A stretch of 64,000 nt of DNA from Pantoea latae (GTDB lineage: Bacteria > Pseudomonadota > Gammaproteobacteria > Enterobacterales > Enterobacteriaceae): positions 21,199 to 85,198 of the forward strand of contig NZ_MWUE01000037.1 in NCBI RefSeq assembly GCF_002077695.1. The letters run 5' to 3'. Position numbers and translations under genes: made by a program. Below, one piece after another: positions 17,752 through 28,026 of this stretch. The notes beneath the pieces are model-generated. The model was not told the origin of the DNA. It saw only the letters and a program-made list of their open reading frames with translations, and did no database searches. Each line of letters opens with the position of its first letter. The first letter of the stretch is position 1.

Positions 17752-20700
17752 AATGATTACCTTTAGGGTCGTTAAAATGCGATCCTCGATTTTGAGGATT
17801 ATCCTCACCAAAAAAATGTCCGCCAGCATCATCTCTAATATATATCTTTTCTGTACCGCCACCTGATTTTGGCACATCAAATTCATATATATATCCGGGT
17901 TGTGGATTGCCGCGTTTATCTACGTTTGGATGAACCTTGCTCGGGCTTTGGCTAACTGGGATGCCTGACTGACGTTTAGCCTCATTAAACGCTCCTGCTC
18001 TTGCGCTTCCTTCAGGAGATAAATTTGCAGGTCTGTCACCTTCAGCCAGATAGGTATAATCATTTTTATCCTGTTCAAAAATCGGTGTTACCGTTGTATT
18101 CCCCCCCGTATCTGGCACACCTTCAGTATTTCCTGTATGGATTACTCCCTGTCCCGGCGACCGATCCGGCGTAACCAGTGACGTTCCTTTAGTTTCATCC
18201 GCAGCCGGATTAACCAGCTTTCCACCCGTCAGATCGTCATTAACTGGCACCGTTTCGGTTTTGCTGCCTGCTTCATTCGTATGCTGCTGGCTCTGCGCCG
18301 ATACTATTGCCATCAGGACGCAGCCGGTATTTGCCCGGCATGCCGCATCCAGTCCTTCTTTTACCTTCTTAGTCAGCGCCAGCGCCGCCTGCTCGTTTGC
18401 ACCGCCTTTACCCGCTTCGGCCATCGCCGCCGAGTTCAGCGTTTCTTGTGCCAGCATCTGCTGCAACATGCCCGCGCTGAACATATTGTTACTGATTTCA
18501 TTTTGGCCAGCCTGCGCGCCTGCGACCGCGTCAGCTGCTGAGTTACCTGTAAGGCCGCCCGCGAGGCCTGCCGCAACCGTGCCCAGTGCGACCAGCGTCT
18601 GCTTCTGCTCCTCGCTTAACTGGCTTACCGGCACGTTGCCATACAGCGCATTCTTGATGGCTTCACCCATTGCCGCCGTGGTCGCTGCGCCAGCCGCGCC
18701 GGACAGCGCTGAGTTGCCCTGTGCTGCAGCAATCACTCCGGCTACGGCCGCATGAGCCATGATACGGCTGGCTTCATCCGGCGCGGTTTGTTTGATGACT
18801 TCCGCCAGGTAAGGCGCCGCCGCCCCGCTGGCCGCCTGCGCCAGGTTGCCACCCGCCAGACCCTGCACCGCCGCCGTCGCCGCCTGAATGCCCTGCTGGA
18901 TGGCGCTTCCGGTGCCCCACTGCTGCTGGGCGGCCTTATAGCTGTCCGTCGCCGTCAGCTTCTCGTTGTACTTCGCCCAATCTTCCTTCGACGCGCCTTC
19001 GCCCGGCTCGTTTATGCCGTTCTTCGCCAGCTCCGCCTTACCGGCGTTCGTGGCCCGTATCTGCCCCTCCGTCCGGGCGATATCCGCCGCCTGATTGCCA
19101 ATCTCACCAATCAGCTGCGCCTCCTGCAGCCGGTTCTGCTCTTTTTCCTTATCAAATATTGGCGACAGCGTCTGGTTCGCATGCTCCACGTCCCGGCTCA
19201 GCCCGCTCACGTCCTGCGCCTGATTGTCCCGGTCGCGGATAACTATCGCGCCCTCGCTCACCGCCGCCTTCGTCACCGAGCTGTCGCTGCCGCTGTGGTT
19301 CGCTCCTACCAGCAGCCCGTTCGCCATGTTTCCGGCAAACTGACCGGCGATGCTGCCGCCCGTGCTGATGCCCGCGCTCTGGTGCTCCACCTTATAGTCC
19401 GCGTGGTTCCCGATGTCGCTGAACCCAAGCGTCCCCGTCTCCAGCCGGTTTTTATCCGCCGTCGCGGTGGAGCCGATTACCGCCCCGTCCAGCTGCGTGT
19501 GCTCTCCGACGCTCACGTCAAAGCCGCCCTTACCCGCGAAGATGCCGGTCTGCTCCTCCACGCTCTGCCAGGTGCTGTGCATCTTGTCGCGCGAGGCGTT
19601 GACGCTGGCCGAGCCGGTCATGGAGCCAAAAGTAAAGCTGCCGCCCGCGCTGGCGCTCTGCTGCTTCGAGTCGTAGCGGTCGCTGTCCTGCTCGCTCGCC
19701 AGCGTCAGGTTGCGGCCCACCTCCGCCTTCACCTTCTCGCCGCTCACCTGCGCGCCCTGAAGAGTGGTGTCGCGCCCGCTCACCATCGTTACCTGGCTGC
19801 CCGCGCTTACCTGCGTCTCAGTGTAGGTGACGCCGCTGCCCTGCTCGCTGCCTTTGCCCTTGTTGACGCTGGCGGAGACGCTGATGCCCCAGCCGCCCTG
19901 GCCCGCGCCGATGCCCACGCCCAGGCTGCCGCCGTGGCTCTCGTTTTTCCCCTCCAGCGAGGAGGTATTGGCGGCCGACAGCAGGTTCAGGTCACGGCTG
20001 GCCGACAGCAGCACATCCTTGCCGGCCTGCAGCTGGCTGCCCTGCACCGTCAGGTCGCCGTCGGCGCCTTTCACGCCGCTGCCGCGCGCCACCACGCTCA
20101 GGTTGTCCCCCGCCGTCAGGCTGCTGCCCTGGGCGGTGCGCTGCTCGCTGCGCTGCGTGGAGGTAGAGGACTGGCTGCCGTAAGAGAGGCTGACCCCGAT
20201 AGCATTGTTGTTCTCCGGGCTGCTGCCCTGCGCCGCCGCCAGGCGCGCGGCCTGCGTCGCCTGCACGCCGCTGAGCGCGGCTTTAGTGCCCTGCAGCGCC
20301 GCCAGCCGTCCGCTGTCGGCGGACTTCGCCTCCTGCACCGTCTGCGCCGCCGTATTGAGCGCGCTGCCCACCGTGCCGGAGAGCGCCAGCGTCAGGCCGG
20401 AGGTTTTCTGCTCGACCTTGTGCGTCTGGCTGCTCTGGTTCTCCGCCGCGGTGACGCTGACGTCGCGCCCGTCCAGCGTGAGGTTTTTGCCGGCGATAAG
20501 TTCGGAGCCGTTAACGTCCAGACGGTTGCCCGCCTCCAGCGTCACGTTGCCGTTTACGCTGCCGACGGTGCTGCCCTGGTTGGTCAGCTCCTGCGCCGTG
20601 TCGCTGGTTTTCATGCTCTGCGTGCCGTAACTGAAACCAATGCCGCCGGTGCCTGACAGCCCGCTCTTTTTCTCCTGTGCCAGGTGCTGTTCGCTGTTGC

Positions 20701-23700
20701 GCTCCGTCGCGCCCACCACGCTGAGGTCGTTGCCCGCCTGCAGCGCGACGTCGTGCGTGCCCGCGATCTGGCTGCCCTGCACGCGCAGGTCGTTGCCTGC
20801 CGCTACCGTGACGCTGTCGCCGCTCAGCGCGCTGCCCTGCGCCGTCTGGCGCGCAATCTGGTCACGCGTGGTGGTGGTGCTCTTCGACAGCCAGCCGCTG
20901 CTGCCGGTCACCTTATGCCGCTCGTCCAGATCCTGGGTGTTCTCACCATTCGTCAGCGTAACATCCTGTCCGGCGGTCAGCGCCAGCGCGAGGTCGGCCG
21001 ACAGGGTGGCGGCGCGCGCCTTAAGATCGTTGCCTGCCAGCAGCGAGACGTCGCCTTTGCCCACCACTTCGCTGCCAATCTCCTGCGTATTGCCCTGCTT
21101 CAGGCTGTTGTCGCTGTCCCAGACGATATCGTCGCGGCTTGCAGTGGTGACGGTAGTAAGGCTGAGGTCGCGGCCCGCATGAAGCACCGTCTGGCTCGAC
21201 TTGCCGCTGTTGACCACCTGCGCCGCCGTCAGGTTGATATCACGTCCCGCCTGCAGGATCAGCCTGCCGTCGTCGCCCTGCACGTACATGCCCGCCACGC
21301 TGTCGACGGTGGTGCGCGCAAAGCTGTTGTCGCCGCTGCGGCTCTCGACGCTGCGCGTGGTGCTGATGGCGTTGATATCCCGTCCGGCGCTGGCCAGCAG
21401 CGCGTCGGTGCCCTGGATTACGCCGCCGATGTTGTTGATATCGGTGCGGGCAGTGAGATCGACGCTGGCGCCCTTGATGGTGCCCGCCAGGTTAGTAATA
21501 TTGTCGGCGCTCAGCTTCACCACCTCGCGTCCGGCCAGCGTGCCGCTGTTAAACAGGCCACCGCCCAGGTTCAGATTGAGGTTGCGGCCCGCAATCAGCG
21601 CGCCGCTGCCGTCGACATCGCCCGGCTGAACGCGCGCGTAAACCTGCGGCACCAGCACCGTCTGGCTGGAACCATCCGGCAGCCTGACCTGCGCGTTCAC
21701 CAGCCAGACAATATCTTTGGTCAGCAGCGCCATCTGCTGCGGCGTCAGCGCCACGCCGAGCGTCAGGTTGTACTGCTGGCTGAAGTCGATGGCGTTGTTC
21801 ATCAGCGCCTTGTACTGCTCTTCGTCGTTGCTGTAGCCGTCCAGATAACGCTGCCCGGTCAGGTTGATCACCTGTTCGCGGATCAGGCGCTGCTCGTAGT
21901 AGCCGTCGCCCAGCCGCTTCAGGAGGTTGTCGCTGTTCTGCGTCAGCTTCTCCTGCATATAGTCGCTGCTCAACCACTGCTTCTCCTGGGTAAAGCGCGG
22001 ATCGGTTTCCACCAGGTATTTGCCGCCAGGCGACGGATTGGTTTTAAACAGGCTGTTGTCCGGCAGGCGCGTATCCGGCCCGACAATGCGCACCACGCGT
22101 GCCGCTTCGCCCTGCTGCGGCGCGACGCTGCTGGCGACTTCAAAACGCTGCCCCGGCTTCAGGGCGGCGGCGGCGATAGCGGGCAGCGCGCCGCTATCGA
22201 CCGCCTGCCAGTCAGGCGCAAGTGCGCTGCCCGCCACGGCGGCGCTGACGCCGCCGGTATGGCCGATTGCCGCGTCGGTGCCCTGCGCGCTCTGTGGCGC
22301 CAGCGAGACTGGCGTGCCGCTGATGTCGCCGTGATCGACCAGCTGGCTCGGCTTCAGCGCAATCGTCTCGATTACATCCGGCGGCGAATATCCCGAGGTA
22401 TCTTTGCCCTGGCTGTCGCCGCCTTTATGGCGGATGCGGTAGTAGCTGGTGACCTTACCAACGTCGGTCGTGATGCGCTGACCCGCCACCTCGACGTTAT
22501 CGAGCTCGCCCGCGTTCATCGTCAGCGTGTTGCCCGCTACAATCTGGCTTTTATCGTTGAACACCTTATCGGCGTTCACCGTCATATTGCCGCCCGCGAT
22601 GATCTTCGCCGGATCGCTTTCGGCGATCTGCGTCTCCTGCACCGTGCGGGTGTAGTCATACTGGGTAAAGCGGTCGTGGTTGCTGCCGGTTTTGCCCGGC
22701 GTGTTAAGGTTCAGCAGCGAGTCGGCGGAGTTGCGATCGACAAAGACGCCCTCTTCGCCCGCTTTCCAGCGCACGGTGTCGCCCGACTGCTGATACTCGG
22801 TGATCGCCTCTGTAGAAACGGTCGCCAGCTCGGTGCTGAAATGGTCGTTGACGTTATTGATCTGCCCAGCGTCAATCTGCATATCGCCCGCCGACTCGAT
22901 GGTGGCGCTGTGGTTGTTGAGCGTGTCGGCCCTGCCGGTCGCCAGCCCGCTGGCGTCCAGCTGCCCGCCCAGCGCCATATGCCCCGCGCTGTAGATCAGA
23001 CCGTGATCGCGGTTGTTCAATATCTGGACGCCAATATCGACCCGCTCGCGCCCCGCCAGCGTGGCGGCGGTGCCGTTTTCCGCCAGGTTATTGAAGGTGC
23101 TGGCCTGCACGCCGACCGTATCGCCGTAAATCCGGCCACTGCCGATATTGGTTAAGGTGCCGGCTTTGAGCAGCGTCTGCTTGCCGTCGATCAGGCCGTA
23201 GTTGGTGAGCTGCCCGTTGAGGGTCAGCCAGTCCTGCCCGGCATTGATCTCGCCGCTGGCGGCGTTCAGCAGATTGCTGGCGCGCAGATCCAGCTTGCTG
23301 CCCGCCAGCAGTTTGCCGCTGTTGACGACGTCGCCTGGCGTGGTGAAGTTGAAGCTGCCGTTGGCGATCATCTCGCCGCTGTTGTTCAGGCTCTGCTGGC
23401 TGAGCAGCGTGATGTCGCCGCGCGACAGGATCTGGCCATCTCCACTAATGCGATCGGCGCGGATCAGCAGCGATCGCCCCGCCTTAACGCTGCCCGCACT
23501 ATTGGTCAGCGTCAGGCCGTTGCCCTGCAGCAAAAGATCCTCTCCGGCAGACAGCTCGCCCTGGCTGTTGTCGACGCTGCCCCGGCTGTTGATGGTCAGC
23601 TGCCGGTCGGCCAGCAGCGTGCCGCGCTGGTTGGCGATGCTGTCGCTGGTGACGTTGAGGTTTGCCGCTTCGATGCCCTGCTGCGCGCCCTGGGTATCCT

Positions 23701-26700
23701 GGTTATTGAGCTGCAGCGCATTGAGCACGGCGGTCGCGCCGCTGCGGATAAGACCGGCTGCGTTATCGATCACGCCCTGCGCGCTCGACAACAGCAGATC
23801 GCCAACGCTCTGGATCTGCCCGCCGCGGTTATCCAGATGCGCAGTGGTAAGACTGGCCGCCTGCTCGCTCACCACGCGCCCGCCATTGCGGTTATCCAGC
23901 TCGCCGCTTTGCAGGCTGAGGTCGCCCTTCGCGCCCAGCGTGCCGCCCTGATTGTCGATATCGCTGCTTTGCAGGCTAAGATCGCCCAGGCTGTAGAGGG
24001 TGCCGTTCTGGTTGTCGATGCCCTGGCCGTGGCTGTCGACGAGCACGCTACCGCCCTGCAGCAGGCCTGCCCTGTTATTCAGCGGCGATGCGGTATCGAG
24101 ACGCAGCGCATTCAGCATCGATGCGGTGTTAAGGCGCGGCGCGTTCTGCGGCGATGCGATGTCGAGGCGAAGCTGCTCCTGCGCCACCAGCGTGCCAGCT
24201 GCATTATTCAGGCTGCCCGCCGCCAGCTGCAAGCCTTTTCCGCTCAGGGCCAGCCCCTGCGCGTTCTCTATCTGCCCGGCGCGGATCAGCATCTCGCCCT
24301 GGCTGGTCAGCCCGCCTTTCTCGCCGCTGTTCTGGTTAAGCAGCGCGTCGACGCCGATATCGAGACGATCGCCGCTCTGGATAAGGCCGCCGTCGCTGTT
24401 GTCGAGCGTGCCGCCGCGCAGCGTCAGCGCCTGCTGCGCCGCCAGCTGCCCGCCGCGGTTATCCAGCGCGTCGACGCTCAGGCTGCCTGTGTCGCCGCTC
24501 GCCACCATGCCCTGGCCGTTAAGCAGCTCGTCGGCCATGACGCGCAGCGCCTTGCCCGCGCCGATCGTGCCGCTCTGGTTATCGAGCCGCTGCGCCGCCT
24601 CCAGCGTGAGCCCCTGGCCCGCTTTGATGGTGCCGCTCTGGTTGCTGACGCTGGCCGTGACGGCGGAAAGCGCCGCCTGCGAGGCGAGCGTGCCGCGCTG
24701 GTTATCCAGCTGCGCGCCGTCTAGCTGGAGATCGCCCTGGCTGGCGATAAAGCCCTGCTGGTTGTCGACCGCGCCAACGTTAAGCGCGAGCGTGCCCAGG
24801 CTGCTGATGCCGCCTTTGCTGCCGCTGTCGCGGTTGCTCAGCGCGTAGCCGTGCGTGTCAATACGGGCGTCGCCGCCCGACTGCAACAGGCCCGCGTCGT
24901 TGGTCAGCGCGCCGTCGCTCTCTATCTGCAACTGCTGTTTGCCCACCAGCGTGCCGCCGCTGTTGTTCAGCGTCTGCGTGGTCAGCTGTGCATCGCCGCC
25001 GCTCGCCAGCATTCCCTGACGGTTATCCAGCTCGCCGCTGCGCAGCGTCAGCGCGCCGGAACTCAGAATGCCGCCGCTGTCGCCGCTCAGCTGATTGCTC
25101 AGGCGCGCGCCGTGCGTGTCGAGCAGCAGATCGCCGCCCGCCTGCAGCAGCCCGCCGTCGTTGTTGAGCGCGCCGCTGTCGCTGCGCAGCGCGCCTGATG
25201 CGGCGATGACGCCGCGCTGGTTATCCAGTGCGGCCTGGCCTAGCCCCAGCTGAAGGCTGTCGCCCAACAGCGTGCCGTTCTGATTCTCCAGCCCGGCGGC
25301 ATTAAGGGTCAGATCGCCCTTCGCCTCAATACGGCCCGCCTGATTCGCCAGTGCCTGCTGCGTGGCGAGGCTGGCGGCGCCGGTTGCCGCCGACGCGCGG
25401 CCCTGGCGGTTGTCCAGCCGATCGGCGTTCAGCCTGAGGTCGCGACTGGCCGCCAGCTCGCCCTGTTGATTGTCGACCGTGCCGCTGACCTGCGCCGTCA
25501 GGCTGCCCTGCTGCGCGGCGACGATAGCGCCAGAACGGTTATCCAGCGCCGCGGCCTGGAGGTCGATATTGCCGTTGCCCGCCAGCTGGCCGCCCTGGTT
25601 ATTCAGGGTGCCGCGCGTATGCAGCCGCATCGCGCCGCTGCCGTTCTGTATCAGCTGGCCCTGCTGGTTCGACAGGCTGTCGACCTCGGCGTCGATCTGC
25701 TGCGCGGAGGTCGTTCCCATCTCGAGGTTGAACTCGCCGCCGCGCAGGCTGAGCTGACCGCTGGAGAGCAGTTTGCCGTCGCCGCCCTGCAGACTGCGCG
25801 CGTTGATGGCCAGCGTGCCGCTGCCGGCATGAGCGATCTCGCCGGACTGGTTATTCAGCGTATCGGCGTTGAGAGTGAGATTACCGCTGTTGGTGGCGAG
25901 GCGTCCGCCGCGATTGTTCAGGCTGCCCGATAGCGTGAGAGAAAGATCGTCGCCGCCGGTTTGGCTGATCTCGCCCTGCTGGCTGGAGAGATCGCGCGCC
26001 TGCAGATCGAGCTTGCTGGCGGTCAGCACGCCGCCGTCGTTATCCAGCATTTTGCTGGCGTGGGCAGCCAGCTGCTGCTGCGCAACGAGCATGCCGCCGC
26101 GCGTAGCGATGTCGCCGTCGCGCGCTTCGATCGTGATGTTTTTTCCCTGCGTGCGGCTGCCGCTGAGATCCAGGCGCTGGCCGCGCGCGGTCAGGCTGCC
26201 GCCCGCCAGGTTCTCGCCCTGCGCGCTCAGCGCGCCATCGGCGGCGAGCGTCAGATCGCCTGAGTCGCCGAGCCTGCCGTCATCCTGTACGCCTGCGGCA
26301 AGAATGCCTGACGTCGCGCTGTTGAGACGAGCGGCCTGCAGCGTCACGTTATGGCGCGCGGCGACCGAACCGCTATTCTGCACCTCCGCCGTGCTGGCGA
26401 CCGTGGCGCTGCCGCCGGCGAAAAGCGCGCCGCTGTTGCTCAAGCCTTCTCTGGTGGTGACCTGCAACTCGCCGCTGCTGCGTATGCTGCCGCTGTTTTC
26501 GATGCGGCCATCGGCGGTGATGGTCACCGCGCCGGCCTGCGCGCCGATGCTGCCCGCATTGCGCACGCCGACGCCCGCCTCAGTGCCAATCAGGCGGATT
26601 TTTCCGGCATACATGCCGCCGAGGCTGGAGACGTCCAGCGCCACCTGCGGACGCGAAGCGGGCTCGTCGCCCTGTTTTGCCACCTGCTGATGCGCCGCAT

Positions 26701-27484
26701 CCACCTGGTTGCGTCCAGTGGTGACGTTCAGATCCTTAGCCCAGACGCTGGCGTTAATTTTCACCGAGTGGGCGATAATGTCGGTGTAGTCCTGGCGCGA
26801 GCTGTCCATTCCCGCGCCTTCAACCGCCACTTCGCCTCGCTCGACGTTAAAACCGGTGAGGTTGCCGTTAGTCATCTGCGCCTGGCCGGTGGTGAGCGTG
26901 GCGCGGTTGGCGTTGATAAATCCGCAGCCGTTACAGGTGATGCCGGAGGGGTTGGCGATCACCACTTGCGCTTTTTGCCCCGCCACTTCGACAAAGCCGT
27001 TCAGGCGGCTGGGATCGCGCGAGTTAACCTCGTTGAGGATAACTTTGGCCTCGCCTCGGGCGAGCCAGGGGTTGCCGCTCACCATGCCGCCCAGTTCAGT
27101 CTGCACGTTTTTGTGGGAGTTATTAAGAATGGCACCCTGCTGCCCAACGTCGAACTGGCTGTAGCGGTTGCGCGACACCCCGCCGGCGGAAGGAGTCTGG
27201 ATATTAATTTGCGGCGTGCCGTTGGCGCTGTTGATAATGGTCGGCTGCTGACCGCCAGGCGCCTGCGCATCCGCGACGATAGCGGCGCTGGCGGGCTGGA
27301 TCACGCCCATCGCCAGCCAGAGGCTAAAGCTCAGCGCGCCTACCCGGCCGACCAGACGGCTAATCGTGCAACCTACGCCCGACGAGCGAGCGCTACCAGC
27401 GCGGCCCGAACGGGCGATATCGGCCACCACCATCAGCATGCCGCGCGCTTTGTTGAAAATAATGCGGTAGAGGTTTCTGTTCAT
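17741..27484 (-). CDS. cdiA: CdiA, contact-dependent growth inhibition toxin (filamentous haemagglutinin family)
   Basis: 3247 residues. An extended signal peptide (ESPR, MNRNLYRIIFNKARG...) ends near ASA-67. The TPS secretion domain follows at about 70-310 with NPSGITCNGCGFINANRATL at 178-197. Beta-helical FHA-1 repeats (LDNRGG... pattern) run to about 1450. A non-repeat region at about 1550-1900 is in the place of the receptor-binding domain, then FHA-2 repeats and a DUF637-like pretoxin near 2880-2995. At the usual VENN position the sequence is NEISNN (about 2995-3000). The tail ends with AFNEAKRQSGIPVSQSPSKV, ...DDAGGHFFGE... and RGSHFNDPKGNHYDY, which resembles HNH/endonuclease VII-fold toxins, so a nuclease is likely. 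Exported by CdiB to the cell surface. Confidence 0.92.
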   Translation of the reverse strand: MNRNLYRIIFNKARGMLMVVADIARSGRAGSARSSGVGCTISRLVGRVGALSFSLWLAMGVIQPASAAIVADAQAPGGQQPTIINSANGTPQINIQTPSAGGVSRNRYSQFDVGQQGAILNNSHKNVQTELGGMVSGNPWLARGEAKVILNEVNSRDPSRLNGFVEVAGQKAQVVIANPSGITCNGCGFINANRATLTTGQAQMTNGNLTGFNVERGEVAVEGAGMDSSRQDYTDIIAHSVKINASVWAKDLNVTTGRNQVDAAHQQVAKQGDEPASRPQVALDVSSLGGMYAGKIRLIGTEAGVGVRNAGSIGAQAGAVTITADGRIENSGSIRSSGELQVTTREGLSNSGALFAGGSATVASTAEVQNSGSVAARHNVTLQAARLNSATSGILAAGVQDDGRLGDSGDLTLAADGALSAQGENLAGGSLTARGQRLDLSGSRTQGKNITIEARDGDIATRGGMLVAQQQLAAHASKMLDNDGGVLTASKLDLQARDLSSQQGEISQTGGDDLSLTLSGSLNNRGGRLATNSGNLTLNADTLNNQSGEIAHAGSGTLAINARSLQGGDGKLLSSGQLSLRGGEFNLEMGTTSAQQIDAEVDSLSNQQGQLIQNGSGAMRLHTRGTLNNQGGQLAGNGNIDLQAAALDNRSGAIVAAQQGSLTAQVSGTVDNQQGELAASRDLRLNADRLDNRQGRASAATGAASLATQQALANQAGRIEAKGDLTLNAAGLENQNGTLLGDSLQLGLGQAALDNQRGVIAASGALRSDSGALNNDGGLLQAGGDLLLDTHGARLSNQLSGDSGGILSSGALTLRSGELDNRQGMLASGGDAQLTTQTLNNSGGTLVGKQQLQIESDGALTNDAGLLQSGGDARIDTHGYALSNRDSGSKGGISSLGTLALNVGAVDNQQGFIASQGDLQLDGAQLDNQRGTLASQAALSAVTASVSNQSGTIKAGQGLTLEAAQRLDNQSGTIGAGKALRVMADELLNGQGMVASGDTGSLSVDALDNRGGQLAAQQALTLRGGTLDNSDGGLIQSGDRLDIGVDALLNQNSGEKGGLTSQGEMLIRAGQIENAQGLALSGKGLQLAAGSLNNAAGTLVAQEQLRLDIASPQNAPRLNTASMLNALRLDTASPLNNRAGLLQGGSVLVDSHGQGIDNQNGTLYSLGDLSLQSSDIDNQGGTLGAKGDLSLQSGELDNRNGGRVVSEQAASLTTAHLDNRGGQIQSVGDLLLSSAQGVIDNAAGLIRSGATAVLNALQLNNQDTQGAQQGIEAANLNVTSDSIANQRGTLLADRQLTINSRGSVDNSQGELSAGEDLLLQGNGLTLTNSAGSVKAGRSLLIRADRISGDGQILSRGDITLLSQQSLNNSGEMIANGSFNFTTPGDVVNSGKLLAGSKLDLRASNLLNAASGEINAGQDWLTLNGQLTNYGLIDGKQTLLKAGTLTNIGSGRIYGDTVGVQASTFNNLAENGTAATLAGRERVDIGVQILNNRDHGLIYSAGHMALGGQLDASGLATGRADTLNNHSATIESAGDMQIDAGQINNVNDHFSTELATVSTEAITEYQQSGDTVRWKAGEEGVFVDRNSADSLLNLNTPGKTGSNHDRFTQYDYTRTVQETQIAESDPAKIIAGGNMTVNADKVFNDKSQIVAGNTLTMNAGELDNVEVAGQRITTDVGKVTSYYRIRHKGGDSQGKDTSGYSPPDVIETIALKPSQLVDHGDISGTPVSLAPQSAQGTDAAIGHTGGVSAAVAGSALAPDWQAVDSGALPAIAAAALKPGQRFEVASSVAPQQGEAARVVRIVGPDTRLPDNSLFKTNPSPGGKYLVETDPRFTQEKQWLSSDYMQEKLTQNSDNLLKRLGDGYYEQRLIREQVINLTGQRYLDGYSNDEEQYKALMNNAIDFSQQYNLTLGVALTPQQMALLTKDIVWLVNAQVRLPDGSSQTVLVPQVYARVQPGDVDGSGALIAGRNLNLNLGGGLFNSGTLAGREVVKLSADNITNLAGTIKGASVDLTARTDINNIGGVIQGTDALLASAGRDINAISTTRSVESRSGDNSFARTTVDSVAGMYVQGDDGRLILQAGRDINLTAAQVVNSGKSSQTVLHAGRDLSLTTVTTASRDDIVWDSDNSLKQGNTQEIGSEVVGKGDVSLLAGNDLKARAATLSADLALALTAGQDVTLTNGENTQDLDERHKVTGSSGWLSKSTTTTRDQIARQTAQGSALSGDSVTVAAGNDLRVQGSQIAGTHDVALQAGNDLSVVGATERNSEQHLAQEKKSGLSGTGGIGFSYGTQSMKTSDTAQELTNQGSTVGSVNGNVTLEAGNRLDVNGSELIAGKNLTLDGRDVSVTAAENQSSQTHKVEQKTSGLTLALSGTVGSALNTAAQTVQEAKSADSGRLAALQGTKAALSGVQATQAARLAAAQGSSPENNNAIGVSLSYGSQSSTSTQRSEQRTAQGSSLTAGDNLSVVARGSGVKGADGDLTVQGSQLQAGKDVLLSASRDLNLLSAANTSSLEGKNESHGGSLGVGIGAGQGGWGISVSASVNKGKGSEQGSGVTYTETQVSAGSQVTMVSGRDTTLQGAQVSGEKVKAEVGRNLTLASEQDSDRYDSKQQSASAGGSFTFGSMTGSASVNASRDKMHSTWQSVEEQTGIFAGKGGFDVSVGEHTQLDGAVIGSTATADKNRLETGTLGFSDIGNHADYKVEHQSAGISTGGSIAGQFAGNMANGLLVGANHSGSDSSVTKAAVSEGAIVIRDRDNQAQDVSGLSRDVEHANQTLSPIFDKEKEQNRLQEAQLIGEIGNQAADIARTEGQIRATNAGKAELAKNGINEPGEGASKEDWAKYNEKLTATDSYKAAQQQWGTGSAIQQGIQAATAAVQGLAGGNLAQAASGAAAPYLAEVIKQTAPDEASRIMAHAAVAGVIAAAQGNSALSGAAGAATTAAMGEAIKNALYGNVPVSQLSEEQKQTLVALGTVAAGLAGGLTGNSAADAVAGAQAGQNEISNNMFSAGMLQQMLAQETLNSAAMAEAGKGGANEQAALALTKKVKEGLDAACRANTGCVLMAIVSAQSQQHTNEAGSKTETVPVNDDLTGGKLVNPAADETKGTSLVTPDRSPGQGVIHTGNTEGVPDTGGNTTVTPIFEQDKNDYTYLAEGDRPANLSPEGSARAGAFNEAKRQSGIPVSQSPSKVHPNVDKRGNPQPGYIYEFDVPKSGGGTEKIYIRDDAGGHFFGEDNPQNRGSHFNDPKGNHYDY
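19060..19262. repeat. direct repeat copy 2 (within cdiA)
   Basis: Matches 13270-13472 in the cdiA remnant. Codes for the GAIVIRDRDNQ...NQAADIARTEGQI segment shortly before the pretoxin domain. Confidence 0.85.
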
Positions 27485-27496
27485 CTACTATCCCTG

Positions 27497-28024
27497 TCAG
27501 ATTTGCGGTAACTCCAGCGCCAGCGGATGCGCCTGCCGCCAGCGTTTAGCTGCCTCATGGCTGACGCTGCCGCCATGAAAATTCAACACGCGCTTGCCGC
27601 GCTGCTCGCCGCGATGATCTAACGCCCGCCAGCAGGCGTGAGGAAAGAGGTCGCGCCGTATCAGGCGGCTCATCGCTGCGGTATGGCCAAAGGGCGCAAT
27701 CCAGTCACAGCACCACATGCGAGCGCCGCTGTTCCAGTCCTCGGGCGGAAAATGGATGGCGGGCAGTTGGAGATAGCGCGCTTCGGCTTCCTCGTTCAGC
27801 CAGGCCCAGCTAAAGAAAAAAACCGGCTTGCCCGCTTCTGCCGCCAGCACGTACTGCCGCTGTTTGATAATCGGCAGCAGCAGCGTCGGCAGCGCGTGCA
27901 GCGGCGCGTCGCGATGCAGCGGCGAATGCATCCAGAGCCAGACCGCGGCGCCCAACACCTCCGCTTCGCGCGCTTCACCGCCGAGGATCAGCGGCGATGA
28001 AATCTCATAGTTTCCCGCGCGCAT
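27497..28024 (-). CDS. cdiC: CdiC-type toxin-activating lysine acyltransferase (HlyC family)
   Basis: 175 residues. The segment LGAAVWLWMHSPLHRDAPL aligns with HlyC LGNITWLWMNSPLHRNWP, placing the catalytic histidine at residue 37. MWCCDWIAPFGH aligns with HlyC KWFIDWIAPFGD, placing the catalytic aspartate at residue 107. NFHGG near the end is also conserved. HlyC enzymes move fatty acyl groups from acyl-ACP to lysines of a toxin. The gene lies between cdiB (2-nt gap) and cdiA (12-nt gap), so CdiA is the likely substrate. GGAG precedes the ATG inside the end of cdiB. Confidence 0.88.
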   Translation of the reverse strand: MRAGNYEISSPLILGGEAREAEVLGAAVWLWMHSPLHRDAPLHALPTLLLPIIKQRQYVLAAEAGKPVFFFSWAWLNEEAEARYLQLPAIHFPPEDWNSGARMWCCDWIAPFGHTAAMSRLIRRDLFPHACWRALDHRGEQRGKRVLNFHGGSVSHEAAKRWRQAHPLALELPQI

Positions 28025-28026
28025 GC

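Noticed and set aside
22000..27000. Repeated short motifs in cdiA considered as a CRISPR-like or satellite array
   Set aside because: They encode degenerate FHA beta-helix repeats of about 20 residues in one frame; there are no constant repeats with unique spacers.
18752..27511. Very long plus-strand open frames (about 634, 823 and 386 codons) across cdiA
   Set aside because: They lie antisense to cdiA, are rich in Arg/Ala/His/Gln, have no ribosome sites, domains or homologues, and arise from GC-rich codons and repeats of the real gene.
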